From Enterocloster asparagiformis (lineage in GTDB: Bacteria; Bacillota; Clostridia; Lachnospirales; Lachnospiraceae), in the NCBI GenBank assembly GCA_018380885.1, contig JAGZSY010000015.1, forward strand, positions 1-64,000: 64,000 nucleotides of DNA, given 5' to 3'. The notes below the pieces were generated by a model. It saw only the letters and a program-made list of their open reading frames with translations. It was not told the origin of the DNA and searched no databases. Both the position numbers and the translations under genes were made by a program. This document shows, piece by piece, positions 8,767 through 17,274 of the stretch. How positions within the stretch are numbered: position 1 is the stretch's first letter; each line of letters opens with the position of its first letter.

Positions 8767-9030
8767 TCCACGCACCTCGCTTTGTACAGTTACCACGGGC
8801 GTTACTCATGTAGTTAGCTCAGTCCAGGCTGCCTTACGGCACATGGGAGGTTCCGCTTAGTGCTGCTGCATTCCTGCCCTGACACGGTTCACAGATTCCC
8901 ATTGCGTAAGACCCAAACTTCAACACCACTTTCACAAGGCAGCCCCGCAGTAAGATGTCCGGGGCGAGGTATCACCCCTGCTAGAGCGGATTGCAGGTAC
9001 AGGGCACCGCTATCTCCCCGGCTGCGTGGA
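8767..9030 (-). ncRNA. ffs: Signal recognition particle RNA, Gram-positive large type (scRNA)
   Basis: About 264 nt, close to the B. subtilis scRNA length of 271 nt. Read on the minus strand it has the Alu-domain start (GGGGAGATAGCGGTGCCC, then CCTGCAATCCGCTCTAGCAG), the GTGGTGTTGAAGTTTGGGTC segment, and the helix-8 region with GTCAGG...GCAGCAGCACTAAG. The ends pair (5' TCCACGC with GCGTGGA 3'), which set the limits given here. It binds Ffh and directs co-translational membrane targeting. The promoter starts about 50 nt upstream, so a 5' extension is probably removed, as RNase III does in B. subtilis. Confidence 0.93.
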
Positions 9031-9088
9031 AACTTTATGACAACGTTGAGTAAAATGGACGGCCAGGCGTCCGCTTATTCGCCTGTTT

Positions 9089-9117
9089 AGTATACCCTTT
9101 GGCGGAGGATTTGTCAA
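9089..9117 (-). promoter_or_regulatory. SRP RNA promoter
   Basis: Minus-strand -35 TTGACA (9112-9117), 17-bp spacer, -10 TATACT (9089-9094). The TGA stop of the upstream reductase gene (9114-9116) lies inside the -35 box. Confidence 0.85.
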
Positions 9118-10052
9118 GGGTGCGATCTGCAAAGAGCCCGGATCAGGCCTTCTTCCGCCGTTGGGAAGGAAATCCCGGCCGCCGCTGTCTTTTCCATATT
9201 CATCTGCAGGTTGCGCGGGCAGGCCAAAAAGCGCTGATAATCCGGGATCAGCCGGGGATCGGGCGGTACCCCGGTTCCATCCGGCCGCTGCGAGAGAATG
9301 CGCAGAAATCCGGCGGCGGTCTCGTATGCGTTCCAACGGTTCGGGCTGCCGAAATTGTACACTCCGGGGGGCAGGTCCAGGGCCGCCTCCATGTTGGCGG
9401 CCACATCCCACACGTTGGTGATGGAGCGGTGATCGTGGACCGGAAACGCCAGGCGCGCCTCAGGGTCCGGATTGTCCAGGAGCGCGCGCAGGGTCGTGAT
9501 CAGATTCCCATGCTTTTCCGGCCCCGGCGCTCCGGTATCGTACATCCAGCTCAGGCGCAGACTGACCGTGCCGGGGCAAGCGGCCGCGCAGCGCGCCTCC
9601 GCCTCCAGCTTCTGGCGGCCATAAACCCCGGCGGGCCGCAATTCCCCGGCCTCCCGGTGAGGCGCCAGGTCCGCGGCGTCAGGTCGGCCGTTTTCAAAAT
9701 AAACCTGGTCCGAGCTGCAAAAAATCATCTTTGCTCCCACGGCCTCGCAGGCGGCGGCCACATTCTCCGCGCCGTCCACATTGACCGCCCATGACAGCTC
9801 CGGCTCCCGCTCACAGCGCCCCGTGTCGGAGACCGCGGCGCAGTGGATCACATAGTCGGGCCTGGCCTGGTCGAACAGCGAAAGCAGAGCGGCCGCATCG
9901 CAGATATCCGGCGTCCGGCCGGAAATCCCGCGCAGACGGTATTCAGAGGACAAAGGCCGCGCCGACAGAGCGGCAGCGTCCTTTAAGGAAAAGCGGCGCA
10001 GGAGGCGCGAGCCCAGAAAGCCGCCAGCCCCGGTGATCAGAATCGTTTTCAT
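9114..10052 (-). CDS. RmlD-like SDR family sugar-nucleotide reductase/epimerase
   Basis: 312 residues. An extended short-chain dehydrogenase with N-terminal nucleotide motif GAGGFLGSR, a conserved CAAVSDTGRCE segment and catalytic Tyr-Lys in YGRQK. The arrangement is that of dTDP-4-dehydrorhamnose reductase (RmlD), but no other rhamnose genes are nearby and the substrate is open. The start at 10052 overlaps the tadA stop (ATGA), indicating coupling; the longer upstream reading frame is only tadA in another frame. The stop lies in the -35 box of the SRP RNA promoter. Confidence 0.8.
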   Translation of the reverse strand: MKTILITGAGGFLGSRLLRRFSLKDAAALSARPLSSEYRLRGISGRTPDICDAAALLSLFDQARPDYVIHCAAVSDTGRCEREPELSWAVNVDGAENVAAACEAVGAKMIFCSSDQVYFENGRPDAADLAPHREAGELRPAGVYGRQKLEAEARCAAACPGTVSLRLSWMYDTGAPGPEKHGNLITTLRALLDNPDPEARLAFPVHDHRSITNVWDVAANMEAALDLPPGVYNFGSPNRWNAYETAAGFLRILSQRPDGTGVPPDPRLIPDYQRFLACPRNLQMNMEKTAAAGISFPTAEEGLIRALCRSHP

Positions 10053-10537
10053 CAGCCCTGCTCCCCCCGTTTTTTCTTCGGCTTGTTCATGCGCAGCGCC
10101 CGGAAAAAATCTTTCATCATAGCGGAGCACTCCTCCCCCAGGACGCCGATCCGGGTCTCCACCTGGTGGTTGAAGCCGTCCTCGTGAAGCATGTCCAGAA
10201 CCGATCCGGCGCAGCCCGCCTTGGGGTTCATGCAGCCGATCACCACCTGGGGCACCCGGGCCTGGACAATGGCTCCGGCGCACATGGGGCACGGTTCCAG
10301 GGTTACATACATCGTGCAGTTCTCCAGCCGCCAATCTCCCATCTTTTTACAGGCCTTGCGGATGGCGATGATCTCAGCGTGGGACAGCACGTTTTGATCC
10401 ACCATACGCCGGTTGTAGCCGCGGGCGATAATTTTATCTTCATATACAATCACACAGCCGATGGGCACCTCGCCCAGAGCCGAGGCTTTTCTGGCCTGTT
10501 TGATGGCCTCTTTCATATAGCGTTCGTCTGTTGTCAT
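10052..10537 (-). CDS. tadA: tRNA-specific adenosine deaminase TadA
   Basis: 161 residues. Zinc-dependent deaminase motifs are HAE (His53-Glu55) and PCPMC (Cys83, Cys86). The enzyme makes inosine-34 in tRNA-Arg(ACG). The AGGAG-like site is 5 bp from the ATG. The C-terminal Lys/Arg-rich tail (ALRMNKPKKKRGEQG) is typical. A TATAAT hexamer at 10610-10615 on the minus strand may be its -10, but no good -35 is visible. Confidence 0.95.
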   Translation of the reverse strand: MTTDERYMKEAIKQARKASALGEVPIGCVIVYEDKIIARGYNRRMVDQNVLSHAEIIAIRKACKKMGDWRLENCTMYVTLEPCPMCAGAIVQARVPQVVIGCMNPKAGCAGSVLDMLHEDGFNHQVETRIGVLGEECSAMMKDFFRALRMNKPKKKRGEQG

Positions 10538-10756
10538 GGCACTCCTTTGAATTCTGTCCGCCCTGTTTTTGGCGGAGGATTTTGATCAGCTTTCTCGCAG
10601 ACTGTCTCTATTATACATCAAAGGCGCTTTTCATGCCGCATTTACTGCAAAATATATGTCCTTTTTCTCTCTCACCGCGCGCCCCTGCCCCAACAGGACG
10701 TAAAATAGGGGCGGACGCCATCCACGAAACGATCGAGGCGCGGTGATCCGGCGTGC

Positions 10757-10793
10757 AAAAAACCGGCTGCTGGCAATCCGCCGGCAGCCGGTT
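10757..10793 (-). terminator. Terminator after the VOC gene
   Basis: Minus-strand stem AACCGGCTGC / GCAGCCGGTT with a 13-nt loop followed by TTTT. It closes the SLC13-VOC transcription unit. The rest of 10538-10804 shows no gene. Confidence 0.85.
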
Positions 10794-10804
10794 AATGAAA
10801 AGCT

Positions 10805-11152
10805 CTATTTCTGCATAATGTGAATGGCAAAACCGCCGTACTCTCCGTCCAGGTAGATATTTTTCAGCCTGCCCTCATCCGTGTAGGCGGCTGTTTCCAT
10901 TCTGAAGGCAAAGCCCTTCTCCTTCAATTCCTCCACCGCGGCGGTCAGGTCCGGGGTGCGCATGGCGATATGTCCGTTTGCGCCCAGGAAGGGGGCCTTC
11001 ATACATTCAAAGTAGGGGCCGCCGAATTCGGATTTCTGTCCGTGGCGCGGTTCCAGGTTAAACATCATGCTCAGAAGCTGCGCCAGCTTTTCCGCTTCCT
11101 CCGCATTGGGGGTATTGATACCGATATGCTCCAGCTCAAACTTATTTTTCAT
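10805..11152 (-). CDS. VOC (glyoxalase/bleomycin-resistance) family protein
   Basis: 115 residues, one vicinal-oxygen-chelate fold. It has the start FELEHIGINTPN, the central GHIAMRTPDLTAAVEELKEKG segment and the end GEYGGFAIHIMQK. Candidate metal ligands are His in EHIGI, His in GHIAM and Glu in DGEYGG. The start at 11152 has an AGAGG site. It lies 58 bp downstream of the SLC13 permease and is probably transcribed with it, so it may act on the imported compound or a by-product; the reaction is unknown. Confidence 0.8.
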   Translation of the reverse strand: MKNKFELEHIGINTPNAEEAEKLAQLLSMMFNLEPRHGQKSEFGGPYFECMKAPFLGANGHIAMRTPDLTAAVEELKEKGFAFRMETAAYTDEGRLKNIYLDGEYGGFAIHIMQK

Positions 11153-11210
11153 GACTCTACCTCTTTCTTTAAAATTCAATTTCAGGCCGCTATTTTATAG
11201 TTTCCGGCGC

Positions 11211-12488
11211 TTACACGGGGAACATCAGCAGCGCGCCGGCCGTCAGGGCAATCAGACGAATGAAATATTGCGGAATTGTAAATTTCCAGAACTCCGTAAT
11301 GTTGTAATTGCCAACGCCCATAACCATGGCGGGCATGCCGTCGATGGGGAGAAAATGTCCGCACCATCCGGATACTACGATGGCGCACGCCGCCGCGGTG
11401 GGATTCATGCCCAGGCTGGTGCAGGTGGCAATGGCCAGAGGCGCAAACACGTAAACTGTGCCGATGGTGGAGCCGGTCATAGTCGCCAGCACGCTGGTCA
11501 GGATACAGAAGGCCAGAATCAGGATAAAGGGATTGATGCTGGCTCCCAGCATACCCGCCACCGTCTCGCCCACAAGGTTGGTCAGACCAGTGCTGCCCAG
11601 CGCGTCCGCCACGCCGATCACGCCGGCGGACATCAGAATAATCGGCGCGCTTATGGCATCCCGGATTTCCTTGAAATCCATAACGCCGATGACCAGAATC
11701 ACCGCCACAGACAGGCCGGGAATCGCATAACCCGCATCCCCGATGAAGCTCTGAAGGATCATGCCGATCACAGCTGCCACAAAGGCGATGTAGACCACCT
11801 GCTCCTTCCACCTGGGAAGAGCAGATTTCGTTACCTCCTCAACCTTGGGCGCATCCGTTGCCGCTGAAATAGGATGGTCGGGCAGGAACCTGTACTGAAT
11901 CAGGCAGTTTACCAAAAATCCCAGGGACAGGGCCAGGTTGACGATTGCGAATTTCGCAACGGAAACATCCGCGAGAACTCCGGCGCTGTTGAGAACCGCA
12001 AGCACAATTCCGTACTGCAGCGCCGTGTTGAACGGGATTAACGGATGGTTCGCCGCAAAGCCGGCGGTCATAATGATTTTTGACGGGGGAAGCTGCTTGC
12101 TGTAAGGCAGGGTTGAAAGCAGGCCGATGGTCAAAACATAGTATGCGGTGGAGCCGGTGCCGAACAGGCTGCAGCCCAGCATCACAATGAGGATCATGAG
12201 CACGTAAGCCTTAAAGCCTCCCTTGCTCGCCATGTTGAACATCGTTTTCTTAAAGGTGGCAATAAAGCTGGTTTTCTGGAGAGCCGCGATGATTGCCATG
12301 AATTCGGCAAGCATGACAATGGTGGAATTTGAAAATCCGGCAAAGGCGGACTTAATATCCGCGATACCGAAAATGACAAGCAGCAAACACGCGAGCAGCG
12401 GCGGCGCACCGAAGGGCAGCTTGTCTGTCATGATCAGAATGATCATGAAGGCAGTGATCGCAAGAGCAATAATCATCTGAAGTGTCAT
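11211..12488 (-). CDS. SLC13/DASS-type permease
   Basis: 425 residues with about 11 hydrophobic segments. Family features include TDKLPFGAPPLLACLLLVIFG near the start, the GTGSTAYYV and MTGSTIGTVYVFAP hairpin-like SNT/GST stretches, and NHPLIPFNTALQYG. SLC13/ArsB-superfamily carriers import di- and tricarboxylates or related acids with Na+ or H+. The start at 12488 has a strong AGGAGG. It has its own promoter, with operators shared with the acid-sugar operon, so its substrate is probably the acid sugar or glycoconjugate used by that operon. Confidence 0.82.
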   Translation of the reverse strand: MTLQMIIALAITAFMIILIMTDKLPFGAPPLLACLLLVIFGIADIKSAFAGFSNSTIVMLAEFMAIIAALQKTSFIATFKKTMFNMASKGGFKAYVLMILIVMLGCSLFGTGSTAYYVLTIGLLSTLPYSKQLPPSKIIMTAGFAANHPLIPFNTALQYGIVLAVLNSAGVLADVSVAKFAIVNLALSLGFLVNCLIQYRFLPDHPISAATDAPKVEEVTKSALPRWKEQVVYIAFVAAVIGMILQSFIGDAGYAIPGLSVAVILVIGVMDFKEIRDAISAPIILMSAGVIGVADALGSTGLTNLVGETVAGMLGASINPFILILAFCILTSVLATMTGSTIGTVYVFAPLAIATCTSLGMNPTAAACAIVVSGWCGHFLPIDGMPAMVMGVGNYNITEFWKFTIPQYFIRLIALTAGALLMFPV

Positions 12489-12573
12489 AATATTTTCCTC
12501 CTCATTTCTCAACAGCCGCCGCGTGCAGCCCCCTGTCACTTTGCACAACCCGCAGCCGCCTTAACATGCACTC

Positions 12574-12602
12574 ATTATATAGGATGCTGTTCACGACAGC
12601 AA
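12574..12602 (-). promoter_or_regulatory. Promoter of the SLC13 permease
   Basis: Minus-strand -35 TTGCTG (12597-12602), 17-bp spacer, -10 TATAAT (12574-12579). It is a sigma-A type promoter; no -24/-12 sigma-54 element was seen. Operators lie just upstream at 12623-12726. Confidence 0.75.
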
Positions 12603-12622
12603 GAAAAGAAGCCCCGTTATGC

Positions 12623-12726
12623 GTTCTATTTAGAAACAAGTTCAAAAAAATATCTGGATTTTATAAAATTCTGTTGATTTTTGAAACATCTCCATAAAAC
12701 CAGCTAATTTTGTTTCAATTCGAAAC
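12623..12726 (-). promoter_or_regulatory. Operator cluster upstream of the permease (three 15-bp inverted repeats plus shared block)
   Basis: Sites of the form GTTTC-N5-GAAAC: 12712-12726 (GTTTCGAATTGAAAC, perfect), 12673-12687 (GTTTCAAAAATCAAC, imperfect) and 12623-12637 (GTTTCTAAATAGAAC), all on the minus strand. Between the last two lies a 21-bp A/T-rich block (12641-12661) that matches 18665-18685 in 20 of 21 positions. Position upstream of -35 fits an activator. The likely binder is the PrpR_N regulator at 18779-20578. Confidence 0.7.
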
Positions 12727-12782
12727 AATCATTTCCCCGGCACGTCAAGCCGAGTCCCAGTGTTTCCCTGCCCAACCGGCGC

Positions 12783-12811
12783 AAAAACAGCGGGACGATT
12801 AATCGCCCCGC
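12783..12811 (-). terminator. Terminator of the acid-sugar operon
   Basis: Minus-strand stem GCGGGGCGAT/ATCGTCCCGC (one G-T pair) followed by TGTTTTT, 23 bp past the pdxA2 stop. Confidence 0.8.
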
Positions 12812-12834
12812 CTGGGAAATAACCTGTAGTTGTT

Positions 12835-13908
12835 TTAAGCCTTGCGGCCATTTGCCATCTGAACGGCGTAGTCGATGGCGTTGACAAGGCTCAGCTCGTT
12901 GCTGGTGCCCTTGCCGGCCAGCGAAAAGCCTGTGCCGTGATCCACGCTGGTGCGGATGATCGGCAGGCCCAGCGTGACATTGACGCCCTCCACAGCCTTC
13001 CACGCCTGCTTATCCCGGTCGTAAACGAATCCCACCGTCTTTAAGGGAATGTGGCCCTGGTCATGGTACATGCACACCACAATGTCGTACCAGCCGCCCA
13101 GCGCCTCGGAGAAAACGCTGTCCGGCGGAATGGGCCCGATGGCGTTTATGCCCTGGGCCCTGGCGGCCTCGATGGCGGGCTTGATCTCCTGAATCTCCTC
13201 GGTGCCGAAGAGGCCGTTTTCACCGCAATGGGGGTTCAAACCGGCCACGGCCACCTTGGGATTTTCGATGCCCATATCTTTGCAGGCTTTGTAAGCGATC
13301 CGGATCACGTCCAGAACCCGGTCCTTTTTGACCCGGTCGCAGGCCTCCCGCAGGGAGACGTGAGTGGAAACGTGCACCACCCGCAGGTCGTGATGGGCAA
13401 GCATCATCGTGTATTTTTTAGTGCCGGTGTAGGTGGCGTAAATCTCGGTATGGCCGTCGAAGTGGGTGTGGCCGTCGGACTTTTCACCGTGGTAATATTC
13501 CAGCGCCTTGTTCATGGCTTCTTTGTTCAGGGAGTTGGTGCAGGTGGCGTCCACCTCGCCGGCCAACGCCAGCTGGATCACCCTTTTCACACACTGAAAC
13601 GCGGCGTTTCCGCCTTCCACGCTGACCTGGCCGATGGGAAACGCCTTCACATCGGATATCAGCTCCAAATGCAGCACGTCGATGGTGCCGGGTGTGAACA
13701 GGGCCTGGCCCACCGTCTCGCAGCGGTGAATCCTGATCTCAGGACGGCCGACGAAGCGGGCCGCCTGTTCTATCATTTTGGCATCGCCCACCACAATGGG
13801 GCGGCAGCTGTCATAGAGACGGGCGTGAGACAGCGCTTTGACGGTAATCTCCGGCCCGTTTCCGGCAGGATCGCCCATCGTAATGCCGATAATCGGCTTT
13901 TCATTCAT
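12835..13908 (-). CDS. pdxA2: PdxA2-type 4-phospho-acid-sugar dehydrogenase
   Basis: 357 residues, PdxA family. The N-terminal signature is ITMGDPAGNGPEI; metal-ligand histidines fit AHHDLRVVHVSTH, NPHCGENG and MYHDQGHIPLK. PdxA proper acts in PLP synthesis, but PdxA2 proteins next to DUF1537 kinases oxidise and decarboxylate 4-phospho-D-threonate or 4-phospho-D-erythronate to DHAP, CO2 and NADH. The kinase at 17275-18528 in the same operon and the absence of other PLP genes favour the PdxA2 role. It is the last gene of the operon, 14 bp after the aldolase gene. Confidence 0.85.
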   Translation of the reverse strand: MNEKPIIGITMGDPAGNGPEITVKALSHARLYDSCRPIVVGDAKMIEQAARFVGRPEIRIHRCETVGQALFTPGTIDVLHLELISDVKAFPIGQVSVEGGNAAFQCVKRVIQLALAGEVDATCTNSLNKEAMNKALEYYHGEKSDGHTHFDGHTEIYATYTGTKKYTMMLAHHDLRVVHVSTHVSLREACDRVKKDRVLDVIRIAYKACKDMGIENPKVAVAGLNPHCGENGLFGTEEIQEIKPAIEAARAQGINAIGPIPPDSVFSEALGGWYDIVVCMYHDQGHIPLKTVGFVYDRDKQAWKAVEGVNVTLGLPIIRTSVDHGTGFSLAGKGTSNELSLVNAIDYAVQMANGRKA

Positions 13909-13922
13909 GGTCGTATCCCCCT

Positions 13923-14831
13923 TTAGTGCATACCCTTAGCTTCATTTTCAGCCAGAACCTTCTTCAGAGCTTCAATGCCCTCCTCCGGCACCTGGTTGAA
14001 GGGAGCGCGGCAGGGTCCCACCTCGTAGCCCAGCAGGCGTGTGGCCGTCTTGACAATGGTGTTGGGATTTCCGTATTTGAAGCAGGCGCGGAAGCTCTGG
14101 ATGCTGGCGTTGGCCGCCTTGGCCTCCTCGATTTTGCCCTCCATGAACAGGTCGTAGATGGAGGCCATGGTGTGGGGGTACACATTGGCGCAGCCTGCGA
14201 TTCCGCCGGTTCCGCCTGCCAGCAGCGTCCAGATGATCAGCTGATCGTTGCCGGACAGGGTATAAAACGCTCCGTTGGTTTTCTTTTTGCCCGCGTCGAT
14301 GTAGCCCAGAATATTGGTGAAGTTGCCGCTGGAATCCTTTGCGCCCACAATGTTGTCGATCTGAGCCAGGCGGGCCACAGTGGCGGGAGCTAAGGCGTTG
14401 CCGGTGCGGGCGGGGATGTTGTACAGCACAATGGGCATATCCACCGCTTCCGCCACGGTTTTATAGTGGATGTACAGCTCTTCCTGGCTGGCCGCGGCAA
14501 AGCTGGGGGTGATGATGGACAGCACGTCCGCGCCTGCGGCCTGGGCCATTTTGCTCTGCTCAATGGTCTCTTTGGTGGAAATGCAGCCGGTGCCCGCGTA
14601 GACAGGAACACGGCCGTTGCACTGCTCAATAACCGTTTCCAGCACAAGCTGCTTTTCCCTGGCGTTCAGGATATAGCCCTCGCCGTTGGTGCCGAAGGGG
14701 AACAGCGCGTGGACGCCGTTTTCGATCATACGGTCAACCTGGCGGCGCAGCTCGGCCACATTGATGCTCTCGTCCTCGTGCATGGGTGTGATAATCGGCG
14801 GGATGATACCCTTAAGTTCGATGGCTTTCAT
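13923..14831 (-). CDS. DapA/NanA-family aldolase or synthase
   Basis: 302 residues, class I TIM-barrel of the dihydrodipicolinate synthase/N-acetylneuraminate lyase family. The Schiff-base lysine is in GAKDSSGN, the catalytic tyrosine in YNIPARTGN, and the carboxylate-binding loop is GTNGEGY, where DapA has GTTGES. The loop change and operon context argue against lysine synthesis and for a 2-keto-3-deoxy acid aldolase that yields pyruvate and an aldehyde. AAGGAGG stands before the start at 14831; the longer upstream reading frame overlaps the dehydrogenase gene and is rejected. Confidence 0.85.
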   Translation of the reverse strand: MKAIELKGIIPPIITPMHEDESINVAELRRQVDRMIENGVHALFPFGTNGEGYILNAREKQLVLETVIEQCNGRVPVYAGTGCISTKETIEQSKMAQAAGADVLSIITPSFAAASQEELYIHYKTVAEAVDMPIVLYNIPARTGNALAPATVARLAQIDNIVGAKDSSGNFTNILGYIDAGKKKTNGAFYTLSGNDQLIIWTLLAGGTGGIAGCANVYPHTMASIYDLFMEGKIEEAKAANASIQSFRACFKYGNPNTIVKTATRLLGYEVGPCRAPFNQVPEEGIEALKKVLAENEAKGMH

Positions 14832-14871
14832 GAAACTCCTCCTTAAAATATAGATTGAATTATGGAAACTG

Positions 14872-16035
14872 TTACAAAATCTCCTTGTAGAGCGCCCGGG
14901 CGTCCTCAGGGGCAACAGGGCGGGGATTGTTGACCAGCAGGCGCTGTACCTGCATGCCGGCCTCAACCAGGCTGTCCAAGTCTGTTTCCGGCACGCCGAA
15001 TTCCTTCAGGCTGGTGGGAATATCAAGGTGTCTGACAATCTGCTCCAGGCGTCCGATGATCCACGCGGATTTCTCGGCCGGGGTCTTGCAGCTCTTGACC
15101 TCGTCGTGGCAGCAGCGGTCATAGGCGGCGGCAAAGCGCTCCCGGCAGGCCGGCTCGTTAAAGCGCATAACCGGAGCCAGCAGGATGGCGTTGGAAACGC
15201 CGTGGGCGATGTGGTACTTGCCGCCCAGGGGATAGCTGAGGGCGTGCACGGCCGTGGTGCCGCTGGCGGTGATGGCCAGGCCGCCGTAGTAGGCGGCGAT
15301 CTGCATGCGATTTTTTTCCTGCATGGCTTCCGGGTCATCGCAGGCCTTTTCAATGTTGCTCAGGATCAGGTCCAGGCCTTCCAGGGCGTAGAGGTCGCTG
15401 AAGGGGTTGGCCTTGTTGCTGGTAAAGCATTCGATGCAGTGGGCCAGCGCGTCCACGCCTGTGGCCGCGGCGATCTTGCGGGGCAGGCTGCGGATCATGC
15501 GCGCATCAAGGATCACATAATCGGCAATCATGTTCTCATTCACTATGCCCACCTTCAGCTCTTTTTCCGGCACGGCCACAATGGCGTTGGGCGTAACCTC
15601 CGCGCCGGTTCCCGCGGTGGTGGGGATCAGGATAATGGGCACGCACTTTTTGGCGCGGCCCGGATCGTCCAGCAGCTCCTTGACTCCGTATTCGTCGGTA
15701 ACCAGCACGCTGGCCAGCTTGGCCGCGTCCATCACGCTGCCGCCGCCGCAGGCCACGATCATATCCGCGCCGCTGGCCTTAAACTGATCCACCAGCTTCT
15801 GCACGGCCATGTAGCTGGGCTCTGCGGGCAGCTCATCCAGCACGTAGTAGCCGGCCCCGGCGGCCTTGACCGCCTCCTCGCACAGGGTAAACAGGCCGGC
15901 CTCCCGGATGCCCTGATCGGTGAACATGGCCGCGCGTTTGACGCCGTTGGTTTTCAGGATCGCGGTAATGTTCTCGATTGCATTTTCACCGCCATAGACA
16001 GCGTGCGGCATTTTCAGGTTATAGGTGGTAAGCAT
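14872..16035 (-). CDS. Iron-type (group III) alcohol dehydrogenase
   Basis: 387 residues. NAD-binding GGGSVMDAAK, the TTAGTGAEVTP stretch, and metal-binding residues in the pattern of DALAHCIE, AVHALSYPLGG and IAHGVSNAI are all present. It is full length. It may reduce the aldehyde released by the neighbouring aldolase (as lactaldehyde reductase does) or oxidise a sugar-acid alcohol; the substrate cannot be fixed. The start has AAGGAGG. It sits 34 bp after the BNR gene and 40 bp before the aldolase gene. Confidence 0.88.
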   Translation of the reverse strand: MLTTYNLKMPHAVYGGENAIENITAILKTNGVKRAAMFTDQGIREAGLFTLCEEAVKAAGAGYYVLDELPAEPSYMAVQKLVDQFKASGADMIVACGGGSVMDAAKLASVLVTDEYGVKELLDDPGRAKKCVPIILIPTTAGTGAEVTPNAIVAVPEKELKVGIVNENMIADYVILDARMIRSLPRKIAAATGVDALAHCIECFTSNKANPFSDLYALEGLDLILSNIEKACDDPEAMQEKNRMQIAAYYGGLAITASGTTAVHALSYPLGGKYHIAHGVSNAILLAPVMRFNEPACRERFAAAYDRCCHDEVKSCKTPAEKSAWIIGRLEQIVRHLDIPTSLKEFGVPETDLDSLVEAGMQVQRLLVNNPRPVAPEDARALYKEIL

Positions 16036-16069
16036 GATAAAAGCCTCCTTAAATTTATGCTATGGGTTT

Positions 16070-17230
16070 TCAGCGGCTCTGGGCTGCCGTGGGGTTGTAC
16101 AGGCCCACGCGCTCGCGCTTTGCGCCCAGAACGTCCTGCTCGGTGAAGCGTATGTACTTGACTCCCTGACGGGTGCGGGCGGCGTAAGCCAGGTGCAGCA
16201 TGCCGTCACGGCTCTGCATGAGATAGGGGTATTCATACTGTTTGTTGTTGGTTTTGTTCTCCTCACCCATGAAGCCCTCGCCCCGCTCCATCCAGCGGAT
16301 CACGGGGAAGGTCAGACCGCCGTCCTCGGACAGGGCCACCGCCACAGGACAGCGCAGGCCGGGCCAGGCGGCTTTGCCGGGCTGGGGATCCGGGGTGCAG
16401 GTGGGGTTGTATGCGACGGCGATGCGCCCGCTCTGCAGGCGGATTGCGCTGATGCTGGAATTATTGTTGGGCAGCGGCGTCGGCTGCGGCTTGCTCCAGG
16501 TCTCGCCCCAGTCGAAGGATTCGCTGCGGTGGATGCGGTATGCCTCGCGGTTGCGCATGAAAGCGGCCAGGTGTCCCGGCTCCAGCTCGACCACATTGGC
16601 GTGGACGTGGCCGTTGCTCTCGGGCATCATCACCATGCGCCACGTCTTTCCCTGGTCGTCCGAGATGCGGAAGGCGGTGGGGTCTCCGGAAAGGCCGTCG
16701 GCGGAGTCGGTACAGAGCCAGTTGGAGAAAATCCAGCGGCCGTTGGAGAGAACCTGGATGGGCTGGCGGCAGAACGTGCCCTCCTCCGGGAACACCGTCT
16801 CGTAGTCCCCCCAGGTCCTGCCGCCGTCGGCGCTCTTCTGGCAGCGGACCACTGAGGTGAACTGCATGTTATCCTTGCCCTCCTGACGGTCAAGCTGGGC
16901 GGTGTACATTGCCCAGACCATATGATCGGGGCCGTAAAACAGCGAAGGATTCTGCTCGCTGCGGGCGGGATCATTTGAAATGTCCACCGGCGGCAGCCAT
17001 GCCGCCCCGTCCTTGGGCAGGATGGAACAGATAATGTGGATATCCGCGCTGCCCTCGTAAGTGCCGGCGAACCAGCAGCACAGCAGACCGCCGTCGGGCA
17101 GCTCCACCATAGCGGGCGCGTGAGCGGTGGGATAACCGCCGCTAGGGAGCAGCGCTTCAAACGTGCCCATCTCATCATTCTCATAAATGGTTCCGTCCCA
17201 GGTCAGGCCGGGAAGCTTTGGGTATGTCAT
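16070..17230 (-). CDS. Cytoplasmic BNR/sialidase-fold protein
   Basis: 386 residues, a six-bladed propeller of the BNR_2 type. Asp-box repeats are visible: SADGGRTWGD, SDDQGKTWR, SFDWGETWSK and SEDGGLTF. The N-terminal part has PTAHAPAMVELPDGGLLCCW. There is no signal peptide and no clear FRIP motif, so it is not a standard secreted GH33 sialidase. The start at 17230 (MTYPKLPG) follows GGAGG. Its place inside the acid-sugar operon suggests intracellular removal or cleavage of a sugar-acid conjugate that the SLC13 permease brings in; this is inference. Confidence 0.8.
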   Translation of the reverse strand: MTYPKLPGLTWDGTIYENDEMGTFEALLPSGGYPTAHAPAMVELPDGGLLCCWFAGTYEGSADIHIICSILPKDGAAWLPPVDISNDPARSEQNPSLFYGPDHMVWAMYTAQLDRQEGKDNMQFTSVVRCQKSADGGRTWGDYETVFPEEGTFCRQPIQVLSNGRWIFSNWLCTDSADGLSGDPTAFRISDDQGKTWRMVMMPESNGHVHANVVELEPGHLAAFMRNREAYRIHRSESFDWGETWSKPQPTPLPNNNSSISAIRLQSGRIAVAYNPTCTPDPQPGKAAWPGLRCPVAVALSEDGGLTFPVIRWMERGEGFMGEENKTNNKQYEYPYLMQSRDGMLHLAYAARTRQGVKYIRFTEQDVLGAKRERVGLYNPTAAQSR

Positions 17231-17274
17231 GTCTTTTCCTCCATTTTTATATTGCGTTATTAACCGTACGGTGT

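Noticed and set aside
9010..9411. 133-codon minus-strand frame overlapping the SRP RNA gene and the reductase
   Set aside because: Out-of-frame shadow of the reductase; it runs into the SRP RNA promoter and lacks a ribosome site.
12835..13908. PLP-synthesis pdxA
   Set aside because: No other pyridoxal phosphate genes nearby, and it shares an operon with a DUF1537 kinase, the known context of PdxA2.
13923..14831. Lysine-pathway dapA
   Set aside because: Active-site loop differs (GTNGEGY) and the gene is inside an acid-sugar operon without other lysine genes.
16070..17230. Secreted GH33 sialidase
   Set aside because: No signal peptide and no FRIP-type motif; only the BNR fold can be supported.
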